A DNA stretch of 56,737 nt, taken from contig CAYQNJ010000008.1 in the NCBI GenBank assembly GCA_964418835.1, forward strand, positions 1 through 56,737, written 5' to 3'. This document shows, piece after piece, positions 25,574 through 34,154 of the stretch (within the stretch, counting starts at the first letter, position 1; every line of letters starts with the position of its first letter). The position numbers and the translations under genes are program-made. The DNA is from UBA9076 sp964418835. Lineage in GTDB: Bacteria > Bacillota_I > Bacilli_A > Erysipelotrichales > Erysipelotrichaceae. The notes under the pieces were generated by a model. It saw nothing but the letters and a program-made list of their open reading frames with translations. It was not told where the DNA came from and made no database searches.

Positions 25574-26115
25574 TACATCTTTGGACCATGTTTTATTATC
25601 ACTTCATCATAATATTTATTTAATACTTTTATACCATAAGGTGTTATTTTATATTTTCTTAAAGTTATTAACTTACTTAACTCTTCTTCACTAAAATTAT
25701 CTTTTACTCTATTAAGTATTTCTTCTTTTTTACCAGTAATACTTATTTTTTTATCTTTAAGAAATCTTTTTAAGACTGGTGATGTAATTAAATCCAAGGT
25801 TTCAATAACACTACCTTCTCTTATCATTTCTAAATTAATTAATAAATCAAGACTATTATACGCATCTATTCCATACCTATATTCAAAATACTGAGGGATT
25901 ACTGACTCATTTGTAAAATTATCAAAGTTAATTCTCCAAAGCAAAACTAAATCTCCTGGTAAAATCCCTTCTTCTAATCTAATCATTTGTTTTCTTTCTA
26001 CTTTAGAATAAGGAAATTTCTCTGGGTTACTTTCCCACAGTTTTAAATCTCTTTCTTTTGAAATATATGGTTGTTCAGGATAATCTATATAAAATTTATG
26101 TTTAATTAAGCTCAT
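25573..26115 (-). CDS. SAP-domain protein of unknown function
   Basis: A hydrophilic protein of 180 residues. Residues about 111-150 (SPVLKRFLKDKKISITGKK and the following helix) fit the SAP fold, a helix-extension-helix motif that often binds nucleic acid. The first 100 residues, rich in aromatic and charged residues with PGDLVLLWR, are not recognised. No signal peptide or membrane segment. The ATG has a GAGGTG site. It is convergent with the phosphorylase and separated from the transporter by about 40 bases. A DNA- or RNA-associated role is only inferred from SAP. Confidence 0.65.
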   Translation of the reverse strand: MSLIKHKFYIDYPEQPYISKERDLKLWESNPEKFPYSKVERKQMIRLEEGILPGDLVLLWRINFDNFTNESVIPQYFEYRYGIDAYNSLDLLINLEMIREGSVIETLDLITSPVLKRFLKDKKISITGKKEEILNRVKDNFSEEELSKLITLRKYKITPYGIKVLNKYYDEVIIKHGPKM

Positions 26116-26156
26116 ACTTACACCTCTATCAATATATTATATTATGAATGATATTA

Positions 26157-27029
26157 TTACCTTTGTTTTGCTTTTGGTTTAATTGCCATAAACACAATTG
26201 CTATAATAATTATTGTACTTCCAACTACTTTATTTAATGAAATAATTTCATCAAAGAATATCTTTCCAAATATAAGAGTTGATATTGGTTCTATCATACT
26301 TAATATACTAGCCATACCAGAACCAATCAATCTAATACCTTCCTTTAAACATACAACAGCTAAAAATGATGCAAGCATAGCCACAATAAACATTAATCCA
26401 TATGACTCTAAAGGTTGATTAATAATCAATTGTTTTACAAATATATTAGAAATTAAAAAAGCTACAATTAAAACTAAAGATAAATAGAAAGATAACTTAA
26501 TACCATTCATATGAGATAATCCACTTTTATCAATATGCACAACATAAAATCCAAATGTAACACTACTAATCACTGCCATAAGTATTCCTTGAATCTTTGA
26601 CATATCATTAAAATCTAAAAAGAAACTAATACCAAACACTGATAAAGCCAATGTAATCAGTTGTCTATTACTAATTTGATCCTTGTAAAAAAACTTAGAA
26701 AATAACATTACCATTACTGGATATAAATAATGAATAGTTGTAGCACTTCCTACCCCAATATAGTTATAACTACCTGATAAGGTTAAATTAGTTAATACAG
26801 TCCCAAATAAACCAGCATAAAGTATATGCTTTGCTTCATCTAGTGTTAACTTAAAATCTATTTTATTAACTAACATAACGACACCTAAAACAGGTAACAC
26901 AAAAAAACTTCTAAAAAACGTTAAAGTAAAAGCATTATTACCTAATAGAAAAGAATAAAAACTTACTATAGGTGTAAAACCATAAAGTAAGGCAGATAAA
27001 ATAGTAAGTAATATTCCTTTAGTGTTCAT
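26157..27029 (-). CDS. EamA/DMT-family membrane transporter
   Basis: An integral membrane protein of 290 residues with about ten hydrophobic segments in two EamA repeats. Examples are ALLYGFTPIVSFYSFLLGNN in the first and MIEPISTLIFGKIFF in the second, the glutamate-proline being typical. I start it at 27029 because GGAGA precedes that ATG; the frame is open 12 codons further upstream without a site. The family exports amino acids or other metabolites; the substrate is unknown. Confidence 0.82.
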   Translation of the reverse strand: MNTKGILLTILSALLYGFTPIVSFYSFLLGNNAFTLTFFRSFFVLPVLGVVMLVNKIDFKLTLDEAKHILYAGLFGTVLTNLTLSGSYNYIGVGSATTIHYLYPVMVMLFSKFFYKDQISNRQLITLALSVFGISFFLDFNDMSKIQGILMAVISSVTFGFYVVHIDKSGLSHMNGIKLSFYLSLVLIVAFLISNIFVKQLIINQPLESYGLMFIVAMLASFLAVVCLKEGIRLIGSGMASILSMIEPISTLIFGKIFFDEIISLNKVVGSTIIIIAIVFMAIKPKAKQR

Positions 27030-27085
27030 ATAATCTCCTATAATATAAAGACTATTGTACAACAATATAATAATTAAAACATACT

Positions 27086-27114
27086 AAAAAAGGTTTTTAT
27101 CTATAAAACCTTTT
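27086..27114 (-). terminator. Terminator of the HEPN-CBS to HD operon
   Basis: AAAAGGTTTT and AAAACCTTTT (27114-27088) with a 7-base loop, then a T-run on the minus strand, overlapping the stop of the HD-domain gene. Confidence 0.8.
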
Positions 27115-27535
27115 CTAATAATATTTCTTTTGCTTTTTTATATTTTTCAGTTCTTAATAAATCATTTTCACTTACATTATCTAATCTACTCAAATCACTA
27201 TTATGTGTTAAATCCGCAAGTTTTACTTTAGTTGCTATAGGGTTAGTCTTTATTCTTCTTACATAATCTAAATAAGGAGTATCATCATTATGTGTTAATA
27301 ACTTAACTGCATCTATAACTTCTTTAGGAAATATTTCTGATAGTTGTTCAATAGTATAATCAGTATCTTCTACTACATCATGTAATAATGCTGTACAAGT
27401 ACTATATTCATCATCCATAGACTCAGCTAAGTGATATGGATGAAATACATATGGTATTCCAAAATCATCTAAAGTATCCTTATGTGCATCATAAGCAATA
27501 TGTATTGCCTTTCTAGTTAGAGGTGTATATATCAT
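27101..27535 (-). CDS. Single-domain HD hydrolase, probable small alarmone hydrolase
   Basis: A protein of 144 residues consisting of one RelA/SpoT-type HD domain: H32, then LLHDVVEDTD (H52, D53, E56, D57) and KLADLTHNSD (about 115-124). This is the pattern of stand-alone (p)ppGpp hydrolases such as MESH1; no synthetase domain follows. The usual KLADRLHN arginine is replaced by T. It is the last gene of a five-gene operon, 8 bases after the cysteine hydrolase. The ligand might instead be another nucleotide. Confidence 0.72.
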   Translation of the reverse strand: MIYTPLTRKAIHIAYDAHKDTLDDFGIPYVFHPYHLAESMDDEYSTCTALLHDVVEDTDYTIEQLSEIFPKEVIDAVKLLTHNDDTPYLDYVRRIKTNPIATKVKLADLTHNSDLSRLDNVSENDLLRTEKYKKAKEILLEKVL

Positions 27536-27543
27536 TTAATTAC

Positions 27544-28059
27544 CTATATTACTTCTATATGACAAACCTTCATTGCCTCTAATGCATTGTTATGAGTTTC
27601 TACACTTACTCCAGCACAACATGATGAATCAACTTCTATCTTAACTTCTGGAAGTGCTGCTTTAATAAGTAATGCATTTGATATAACACATATATCTGTA
27701 CATAATCCTACTAAAGTAATTGATTCTATTGGTTCTTTTTCATTTAACTCTTTAATTTCTTTAACTAAGTTTTCACTTCCAAATGTTGGTTTTTCTATTG
27801 CCTTATCTTTTTGAAGTTCTTTTATTTCATCCACAATTTCCCATCCCCAAGTACCTTTAATACAATGTTCTACAGGAAGTTTTTTTCCTTCAAAAGTATC
27901 TAGGTAATCTTTGTGATGTGTATCTTGAGTATAGAAAACCTTTCCTTCAAAATTTTTAATCTTACTAACAACATCATCCACTATTAATTTAGCTTCATTT
28001 GTACCCAATGAACCACTCACAAAATCATTTTGCATATCTACTACAACTAATACTTTCAT
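27544..28059 (-). CDS. Isochorismatase-like cysteine hydrolase (nicotinamidase-like)
   Basis: A protein of 171 residues. The isochorismatase-fold triad fits: D in VVVDMQNDF, K in the EKPTFGSE region, and the nucleophilic cysteine in VGLCTDICV, preceded by the expected cis-peptide position. FVSGSLG is typical of nicotinamidases/pyrazinamidases, which convert nicotinamide to nicotinate for NAD salvage. Of two overlapping ATGs (28062 and 28059) I prefer 28059, which gives six bases from AGGAG. The start overlaps the DUF1905 stop. The metal-binding D-x-H appears in the DTHHKD segment. Confidence 0.78.
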   Translation of the reverse strand: MKVLVVVDMQNDFVSGSLGTNEAKLIVDDVVSKIKNFEGKVFYTQDTHHKDYLDTFEGKKLPVEHCIKGTWGWEIVDEIKELQKDKAIEKPTFGSENLVKEIKELNEKEPIESITLVGLCTDICVISNALLIKAALPEVKIEVDSSCCAGVSVETHNNALEAMKVCHIEVI

Positions 28060-28328
28060 CATTCTCTCTCCTTTATAGTTACTTCTATTTCATCATCAGG
28101 TTGTTTATTTATAGCACTTCTTATGTCTTTTCTAATACCAATAATATGATTTTCAGTTTTCATTCTTACTAAACTACCATCATATTTATATCCATCAAAA
28201 GTTGCACTAACTTTAACTCTACCTTTATTAAATTCTTTTCTTACATCATACGGAAATTCTATATAAGCACCATCAATATCAGGAACTTTTTTAATTATTG
28301 CTTTAAATGTATATAACTTATCATTCAT
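28059..28328 (-). CDS. DUF1905 protein
   Basis: A small protein of 89 residues matching DUF1905: KKVPDIDGAYIEFPYDVRKE, GRVKVSATFDG, GSLVRMKT and HIIGIRKDIR, ending DEIEVTIKERE. The family is a small beta-barrel-like domain of unknown biochemical role, sometimes fused to YdeI/OmpD-associated domains. It begins two bases after the S66 peptidase stop and overlaps the start of the hydrolase, so it belongs to the operon. No catalytic residues can be assigned. Confidence 0.85.
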   Translation of the reverse strand: MNDKLYTFKAIIKKVPDIDGAYIEFPYDVRKEFNKGRVKVSATFDGYKYDGSLVRMKTENHIIGIRKDIRSAINKQPDDEIEVTIKERE

Positions 28329-28330
28329 AA

Positions 28331-29308
28331 CTATTCTAATTTAAACTCAATAGAGCCCTTTCCATTACTTGATTCTACATCAATTATAGCACCATTAATT
28401 AAAGTCATAGTAGGACTAGTATGTCCTATATCAGCTTCCATAATAATTGGAAATTCATTTAGTGCTAGGGTATATGCTTCTTTGTATGTCATACCAGTAA
28501 AATTACTCTCAAATATAACCCTACCAAATATTATTCCTTTTGTATATTTGAACCACCCTGCTGCTTTCATCTGTAAAAGTGTTCTATACACATTTTCACT
28601 ACTCATAGAAAATATATCTAAATACCATACTATTCCATCATCTTTGTATCTTTCAATAAAACCTTCTATATCATGATATGGAGTTCCTATCATATCTTTT
28701 AATACATCTAAGCAACCACCAATACATCTACCACTAAACTTAACAGCACCATTATTTGTTTCCCAATACACTATATTTACATACTCTTTGCTGTCTTCAG
28801 TATATTTTTCTTTACCTAAATAAAAATCAAAACTATTTTGCTTAACTAAATCACCCTTTAATATTGATAAGTTATCTTGAAGTTCTTTTAAACCATATTC
28901 ATAAGATCCACCATTCATACCATATAAAGATGCAATATCTAGTTTTGTAGTAATTAAAATACAAACACTAGTTGGATCACTAGCACCCATAAACCATTTT
29001 GGATTTTCTTTTATTACTTCTTCATCTATATAAGGTAATATTTCGTATAGAAAGTCTCCTCCAGCAGCACACATAATCATATCAACATCATCATTTTTAT
29101 AAAGTGAACTTAATGCATTAGCTCTATCAGTAGCACTTCCGCCTCTTAAATCATTAACTCTTACATTTCCTTCTTCTTTTATCTTATAACCTTCTTTTTT
29201 AAGAATGTTTATTGATTCATCAAAATCATCTATCTTTCTTCCTAAACCTTCACTAAGTGCACATATTCCAATAGTATTTCCTTTTTTAACAAACTTTGGA
29301 TAAATCAT
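28331..29308 (-). CDS. S66-family peptidase (LD-carboxypeptidase / MccF-like)
   Basis: A protein of 325 residues of the serine peptidase family S66. The nucleophile is S110 in MGASDPT, the glutamate region is GRCIGGCLDVL, and the histidine lies in ADIGHTSP (about 295). The family cleaves the L,D bond of cell-wall tetrapeptide stems or inactivates peptide-nucleotide antibiotics such as microcin C. The longer tail and the ASD variant of the nucleophile motif suggest the MccF-like branch. A GGGAGG site precedes the ATG, 11 bases after the HEPN-CBS gene. Confidence 0.82.
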   Translation of the reverse strand: MIYPKFVKKGNTIGICALSEGLGRKIDDFDESINILKKEGYKIKEEGNVRVNDLRGGSATDRANALSSLYKNDDVDMIMCAAGGDFLYEILPYIDEEVIKENPKWFMGASDPTSVCILITTKLDIASLYGMNGGSYEYGLKELQDNLSILKGDLVKQNSFDFYLGKEKYTEDSKEYVNIVYWETNNGAVKFSGRCIGGCLDVLKDMIGTPYHDIEGFIERYKDDGIVWYLDIFSMSSENVYRTLLQMKAAGWFKYTKGIIFGRVIFESNFTGMTYKEAYTLALNEFPIIMEADIGHTSPTMTLINGAIIDVESSNGKGSIEFKLE

Positions 29309-29319
29309 ATTACCTCCCT

Positions 29320-30009
29320 TTATAAAACATAAGACATTATCTTAGGTAAATCATATACAGTAATAATTCCTTTTGGATATTCATTTTCTCTTCCATGTTC
29401 AGTAATTAATATGGCAGATAGATTAATACCCTTAACTAAATTATCCTCAAACACCTTAATAACATCTAATAAACTTCTATTTTCATCAAAGAATATAACC
29501 TTATGTTTACAATCCTTACAATCAATTGCTTTTTCTATTCTATTATCTGTTTCATTATGTAAAGCCCACCTTGCGACCATATCCATAGTTAATAGATTAA
29601 TAAAATTGTTTTTACTATATACTGGTATCTTTGTGGTTTCTAATTGTTCCATCAGTTCAAAAGCAAGTTGGATATTATCATATGGTCTTACTATTTTAAC
29701 TGGCTTAGAAGCAAAGTCTAAAGCAGTTTTATCTTGTTCTAGCAGCTTTGCAATATTTTCTATGCTTCTTACAGAATTATCTGTAGGTTGAGCTAAGATT
29801 TCATTATTATCATCTCTTTGATGTATTAATACATTTCTTAAATCAGCATAATCTAATAGCTTTGTAAAATTGTTTTTAACTACAATATTCTTCTTACTAC
29901 AAATATCAACTAATTGATGAAACTTTAAATACCTATTAACACTAGCTATTTCTTTTAGTCTTTTTTCTATTCTTACAAAAGCATCAATAAACTTATTAGC
30001 ATTATCCAT
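29320..30009 (-). CDS. HEPN-like domain fused to a CBS pair
   Basis: A protein of 229 residues. The N-terminal helical half (1-85) has LRNVLIHQR, in which R58 and H63 form the RX4H signature of HEPN ribonuclease-like domains. Residues about 100-229 read as two CBS motifs, with TTKIPVYSKNNFINLLTMDM and a later ITVYDLPKIM; such pairs bind adenine nucleotides. A -10 box TATAAT (30032-30027) and GGAGG precede it, so it leads the five-gene operon. A nucleotide-gated RNA-binding or RNase role is inferred; the family is not well described to my knowledge. Confidence 0.68.
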   Translation of the reverse strand: MDNANKFIDAFVRIEKRLKEIASVNRYLKFHQLVDICSKKNIVVKNNFTKLLDYADLRNVLIHQRDDNNEILAQPTDNSVRSIENIAKLLEQDKTALDFASKPVKIVRPYDNIQLAFELMEQLETTKIPVYSKNNFINLLTMDMVARWALHNETDNRIEKAIDCKDCKHKVIFFDENRSLLDVIKVFEDNLVKGINLSAILITEHGRENEYPKGIITVYDLPKIMSYVL

Positions 30010-30072
30010 AAAGTACCTCCATTACCATTATAAGTGATTTTTACAAACAATTAATGTAAAATGATAACTAAT

Positions 30073-30160
30073 GCGGATATACTCTAACTGGTAAGAGACT
30101 ATCTTGGAAAGGTAGCGTAGCTTAACGGCGATAGAGGTTCGAGTCCTCTTATCCGCGCCA
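30073..30160 (+). tRNA. tRNA-Ser (anticodon GGA)
   Basis: An 88-base cloverleaf. The acceptor is GCGGATA/TATCCGC, the D stem CTC/GAG, the anticodon stem CTATC/GGTAG with loop TTGGAAA (anticodon GGA), then a long variable arm. The T arm is AGAGG-TTCGAGT-CCTCT, followed by discriminator G and an encoded CCA. The long variable arm and G73 are serine identity features. Confidence 0.95.
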
Positions 30161-30169
30161 TAGACATTT

Positions 30170-30192
30170 AAAGCCGATTTATATCGGCTTTT
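30170..30192. terminator. Terminator after tRNA-Ser
   Basis: AAGCCGAT-TTAT-ATCGGCTT followed by TTTT on the plus strand. The Cof-type phosphatase gene on the minus strand ends two bases away and may share it. Confidence 0.8.
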
Positions 30193-30193
30193 C

Positions 30194-30979
30194 TTATTCT
30201 ATCAATCCATATTCCTTACAAAACTTATATATACCATCATTTTCAACACTATCACACACTTCATCAGATATAGCTTTCACCTCATTAGAAGCATTACCCA
30301 TCGCAACTCCATGCCCCACAGCCCTAAGCATTTCAATATCATTACTACCATCCCCAAAGGCTAAAGATTGTTCTTTTTTTAATTGAAAATATTCTAACGT
30401 TTTCTCTATTCCTAAAGCCTTACTTCCACTTTTAGGAATAATATCTACAGCACGTGGCCACCATGCAGTAATCTGTGCACCATCCACATCTTTCATTAAT
30501 AAGTCATGTTCCTCTTCTAATCCGCCACACATTATTTGAAATATCTCTTCACTGGCAAACTTATCAAAATCATCTTCAATTATTACTTCTTGATGTGAAA
30601 TACTAAAGTAATCCTCCAAGTCCTTATCAGTCCCATTAGCCCTTACTTTCTTTGATGTAGCTAGCGCAACTGGTCTACCAATACTTTTTCCATTTTCTAT
30701 AATTTTATGCACTGAATCTTTAGAAATAGGATTTTTAAAAATTTCATCATTTCCTGCAATGCAATAAGATCCATTAAAAGAAATATATGCATCAAACTCT
30801 ATCCCATCAAATTTAGGAATCACAAAAGGTCCTCTACCTGTCGCAATGCATATAAGAATGTTATTATTTTTAAGCTTTAATAAAGTTTCTTTTGTTCTCT
30901 TTGATAAATCAGGATCTCCAAGTTTCAATAAAGTTCCATCTATATCAAAAAATATAATCTTTGTATCTGAAATATTCAT
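30194..30979 (-). CDS. Cof-type HAD sugar-phosphate/FMN-like phosphatase
   Basis: A cytosolic phosphatase of 261 residues of the HAD IIB (Cof) family. Motif I is FFDIDGTLL (nucleophile and acid aspartates about 12 and 14), motif II is CIATGRG, the motif III lysine is in IPKSGSKALGI, and motif IV is AFGDGSNDIEML. The cap domain sits between motifs II and III. Substrates in this family are diverse sugar phosphates and cofactors and cannot be assigned. Its 3' end shares a terminator with the convergent tRNA. Confidence 0.88.
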   Translation of the reverse strand: MNISDTKIIFFDIDGTLLKLGDPDLSKRTKETLLKLKNNNILICIATGRGPFVIPKFDGIEFDAYISFNGSYCIAGNDEIFKNPISKDSVHKIIENGKSIGRPVALATSKKVRANGTDKDLEDYFSISHQEVIIEDDFDKFASEEIFQIMCGGLEEEHDLLMKDVDGAQITAWWPRAVDIIPKSGSKALGIEKTLEYFQLKKEQSLAFGDGSNDIEMLRAVGHGVAMGNASNEVKAISDEVCDSVENDGIYKFCKEYGLIE

Positions 30980-31030
30980 AAATTAACTCCTATATCTTAT
31001 ACATATCATACTTTAGACATTAAATCTATT

Positions 31031-32227
31031 TTATAGTTTTCTTAACGAAGGTAAACTAATTGTAATTATTGAAAGTATTATTGTAAAAACACCAGCTATT
31101 ACAAAGAAAGTATTTATACCAATAATATCCACAAATATTCCTGACAATAATAAACCAATAGGCATTGTAAAAGTACTAACACTATTTGTAAGAGAAAAAA
31201 CTCTTCCTAGATACTCTTGTTTAAACTTCATCTGAAATATTGCAATTTCAATACTTGTATAAAATGGTACAAATATACCCATAATCAATGATAACCCAAT
31301 AAACGTGTATAATCCTGTAGTAGGCAATAAACCACTAATTAATACACCAATTCCATAAACACCAATAGAAGTAGCTATTGCAGGTATCTTTTTAATTTTA
31401 TTTCCATAAATACCAATAAACATAGCTCCTAATAAAGTTCCAATTGAAAACATTGTTTCTACAATACCTGATTCTGATATTGTAGCTTTAAAGTATTCTA
31501 TAGACATAAATGGATATAAAGTACCTATAGGAAAATATACTATCGCATATAAAGCTCCTATAACCATTAAAGACATCATACCCTTAACTCTTTTTAGTTC
31601 TTTTAATCCATCCATAGACTCTTCAAATATATTTGTTTTACTATGATTAACTTCATTTTTAGGTATCTTTACTATAACTAGTGCTAGCATTGCTATTAAG
31701 GCACCTATTACATCTAAAAATATTATTAGAGGTAAATCAAAATGTCCAAAAAGTATAGCGGCTAAAGCTGGACTTACTACCATTGAAACAGATTCTAAAC
31801 TTTGAGAAATACCCGCAAACCTTGTAAGTTCTTCCTCTGGAACTATTAATGGAGTTGTTGCAAGTAAAGCAGGATAATGAAACGCTGTCCCAAATGATCT
31901 AAATAACAACACAACAAATATCACCCATATATCTATATCACCAGATAATCCTACAAAAAACAAAACCAATCCAACTAAAGCAATAAACCCATCCGCTAGA
32001 ACCATTACTATCTTCTTATTATATCTATCTATTAGACTACCAATAAATAGCCCTAAAAAAGCAGCTGGTAAGTACCCTATTAAGGTCGCAAAAGATAACA
32101 CAGCCGCTGAACTTGTTTTCTGTGTCATATACCATACTATAGACATTTGAAGGATAGAACTTGTCAGTAATGATATTGTCTGTCCACTCCAAATGGTAAT
32201 ATATTTGCTTTTCCAATTTTTATTCAT
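31031..32227 (-). CDS. MFS transporter, drug-efflux (DHA3) type
   Basis: A protein of 398 residues with twelve hydrophobic segments. The N-terminal IWSGQTISLLTSSILQMSIVWYM and the loop 2-3 motif GSLIDRYNKKIVM resemble macrolide-efflux (MefA-like) exporters. It lies alone, between the HAD gene and the terminator of the coiled-coil gene. Substrate unknown. Confidence 0.82.
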   Translation of the reverse strand: MNKNWKSKYITIWSGQTISLLTSSILQMSIVWYMTQKTSSAAVLSFATLIGYLPAAFLGLFIGSLIDRYNKKIVMVLADGFIALVGLVLFFVGLSGDIDIWVIFVVLLFRSFGTAFHYPALLATTPLIVPEEELTRFAGISQSLESVSMVVSPALAAILFGHFDLPLIIFLDVIGALIAMLALVIVKIPKNEVNHSKTNIFEESMDGLKELKRVKGMMSLMVIGALYAIVYFPIGTLYPFMSIEYFKATISESGIVETMFSIGTLLGAMFIGIYGNKIKKIPAIATSIGVYGIGVLISGLLPTTGLYTFIGLSLIMGIFVPFYTSIEIAIFQMKFKQEYLGRVFSLTNSVSTFTMPIGLLLSGIFVDIIGINTFFVIAGVFTIILSIITISLPSLRKL

Positions 32228-32236
32228 AGTATTTAA

Positions 32237-32259
32237 AAGGCTTTCTTTAAGAAAGCCTT
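32237..32259 (-). terminator. Terminator of the coiled-coil gene
   Basis: AAGGCTTTC-TTAAA-GAAAGCCTT then TT on the minus strand, five bases after the stop codon. Confidence 0.8.
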
Positions 32260-32263
32260 AGTT

Positions 32264-32617
32264 TTATAGTTTTTCTTTAATGTCTTCTACTTTATTTACT
32301 ACTTCTTCTTTTACTTCTTCTACTTTTTGAGCAGCTTCTTCAGTCACATTATCAACTGTTTCTTTAGCTTCTTCAACTTTCTTTTCTGCTTCTTCTTTTA
32401 CTTCGTCTACTTTCTTAGCCGCATCATCAGTTGCTTTTTCAACTTTTCCAGTTAAGTCATCATATACATCTTCTACTTTTTCTTTTGCATCTTCTACAAA
32501 ATCTTTAGCATCTTCTACAAACCCCTTAACTTCAGGTGTTTCTAAAAAATCTTCTGCCTTTTCTTTCAAATCATTTAAACCATCTGCTGCTTTATCTAAT
32601 AAATTTTTAAAGTCCAT
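32264..32617 (-). CDS. Acidic amphipathic coiled-coil protein
   Basis: A protein of 117 residues built almost wholly from E, D, K, V and A in a loose 11-residue rhythm (KVEEVKEE, KVEEAKET, FVEDAKDFVEDAKEKVED). There are no cysteines, signal peptide or membrane segments. The pattern resembles LEA/YtxH- or CsbD-like stress proteins and apolipoprotein-type amphipathic helices. The gene has its own terminator and stands alone. Function is unknown; a stress-protectant or membrane-surface helix is one guess. Composition alone makes homology searches unreliable. Confidence 0.7.
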   Translation of the reverse strand: MDFKNLLDKAADGLNDLKEKAEDFLETPEVKGFVEDAKDFVEDAKEKVEDVYDDLTGKVEKATDDAAKKVDEVKEEAEKKVEEAKETVDNVTEEAAQKVEEVKEEVVNKVEDIKEKL

Positions 32618-32682
32618 ATATTTACCTCTTTTCTTAAAATTATTATATCATTTAATAATTATAAGATAGTATTATTTTGCAT

Positions 32683-33330
32683 TTATTTAACACTAAAATA
32701 ATCATCAATAGACTTTAATACACTTAAAGATAGGTTATTTATATCTATTTCTTCTTTAAAATTATAATTTAATACTACAGTAGGAACTTTAGACTCTTCT
32801 AATATAGCTAAAGTTTTCTCTTCTTTTATTTCAGAATCTACTAATTCTTTTTCAACTCTATGTATATTTCCTTTAACTATAGGTAAATAAAAATAATAAA
32901 CACCATTGACCTTAAATCCATCTTTTACAAGATTAGCCTCTAAACTTTTCCCAAAAGAAACACTTTCTTTATTTAATTCATTAATCATACAATAAACTTC
33001 TATTCCAGAAAAAAGTATATCTTCACTTTTATGTAAGCTAATAACTAAACTAGAATTACTATCATTAATTAAATCTATTCTTTCCTCTAGATACATTAAT
33101 CTATTTTCTTTATTCAATATAATAATTTCATAATCTTTATTATTAGATAATATATTATTAGAAATATCTAGATTTAACGTTTGATTATTTTCATCATAAC
33201 CATTATCAATAATCACCTTATATTTACTAACTTCATTCATAGATAAACTAATAATCATTACACTTAATGTAATGATTATAGTTAGTATTTGTAATATTTT
33301 ATATCTGTTTTTATACATATTTACTTTCAT
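32683..33330 (-). CDS. Membrane-anchored Amidase_3-like pseudoenzyme
   Basis: A protein of 215 residues with one N-terminal membrane segment (about 11-31) and an extracellular domain that follows N-acetylmuramoyl-L-alanine amidase (Amidase_3) order. VIIDNGYDE stands where DPGHGG is usual, then LNLDISNNI, then the EERIDLINDSNSSLVISLH segment, GIEVYCM, and VPTVVLNYNF. The first zinc histidine is Y45 and the catalytic glutamate of PAVLVExGF is N188; only H100 remains. It probably binds wall material without cutting. It overlaps the HAD gene upstream by 20 bases. Confidence 0.65.
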   Translation of the reverse strand: MKVNMYKNRYKILQILTIIITLSVMIISLSMNEVSKYKVIIDNGYDENNQTLNLDISNNILSNNKDYEIIILNKENRLMYLEERIDLINDSNSSLVISLHKSEDILFSGIEVYCMINELNKESVSFGKSLEANLVKDGFKVNGVYYFYLPIVKGNIHRVEKELVDSEIKEEKTLAILEESKVPTVVLNYNFKEEIDINNLSLSVLKSIDDYFSVK

Positions 33331-34153
33331 CTAATGCTTCATCATATGCAATATAATTCAATATTGTTTTAACTAAGTTTTCCATTGGTCCTTCTTCAAT
33401 ATAATTAGCTTCACACATATAATTAGCCCTAACTGTATCAACTAAAGTTTTAGACAAATTATAATTTCTTTCATTATCTTTATTAAAAACTGCAATACTT
33501 TTACCACCATGTTCTTTGACTAGTTTCATACAAGGTACATCTGTCATTCCATCACCAACATAGATCATCCTTTTAAAAGGTATTGGTCTTTTACTATCCT
33601 CAGTATATTCATTTAGTTTATCATCTTCATACTCATCAAGAATTTGCTTGTTTATCCTAAATATATACTGTGTTTTAGTAGTGTAGTTAACTACTAATGA
33701 AGGCCATTTTGCGACACCATTAATATCATAATAATATCTGCATGCATAAACCTTTTTAAAATGCTTACTAATTGAAGTTCCATCAATTATTTCTTTCATA
33801 CCACTAGAAATAATGTAATGCTCAATTTCTAAACCTAAAGACTTTCCTATTTCATTAATTCTATCAAACCAAGAAATTACTCCTGGAAAAAACTCGATAT
33901 CCTTACCTAAAATTTCAAAATCTTTTTTTCTAATAGGTCTATCTGTATCAATACTCTTCTTTAATAACCAATATAGATACGCAAGTATTGCATCCATATT
34001 ATTCTCTGTTTTTAAATTTGTGACTTCAGCCCAAAACTTACTTGGATCATCATAGCCAAGCTCTGGAATCAAACTATATTCTTGCATGTCTTTATAAGTC
34101 AAAGTCTTATCAAAGTCATACATTATTGCGACACGATTTTTTTGTTGATACAT
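33311..34153 (-). CDS. HAD phosphatase, phosphoserine-phosphatase-like
   Basis: A protein of 280 residues. Motif I is MYDFDKTLT (about 11-19), motif II is IISSGMKEII, and motif IV is IYVGDGMTDVPCMKL. Between them lies a long insertion with a helical cap. The layout resembles bacterial HAD-IB members related to phosphoserine phosphatase, but the usual serine-binding residues cannot be confirmed. It begins two bases after the pepV stop and its end overlaps the amidase-like gene, forming a pepV-HAD-amidase-like cluster. Confidence 0.75.
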   Translation of the reverse strand: MYQQKNRVAIMYDFDKTLTYKDMQEYSLIPELGYDDPSKFWAEVTNLKTENNMDAILAYLYWLLKKSIDTDRPIRKKDFEILGKDIEFFPGVISWFDRINEIGKSLGLEIEHYIISSGMKEIIDGTSISKHFKKVYACRYYYDINGVAKWPSLVVNYTTKTQYIFRINKQILDEYEDDKLNEYTEDSKRPIPFKRMIYVGDGMTDVPCMKLVKEHGGKSIAVFNKDNERNYNLSKTLVDTVRANYMCEANYIEEGPMENLVKTILNYIAYDEALDESKYV

Positions 34154-34154
34154 A

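Noticed and set aside
27101..27535. Bifunctional RelA/SpoT
   Set aside because: Only the HD domain is present in 144 residues; there is no synthetase domain.
30061..30073. TTTACA-17-GATAAC as the tRNA-Ser promoter
   Set aside because: The -10 would end only four bases before the mature tRNA, leaving no room for a normal start.
32264..32617. Repeat array (CRISPR or tandem DNA repeat) in the coiled-coil gene
   Set aside because: The similarity is at the protein level with varied codons and no regular repeat-spacer lengths. No CRISPR array was seen anywhere in the window.
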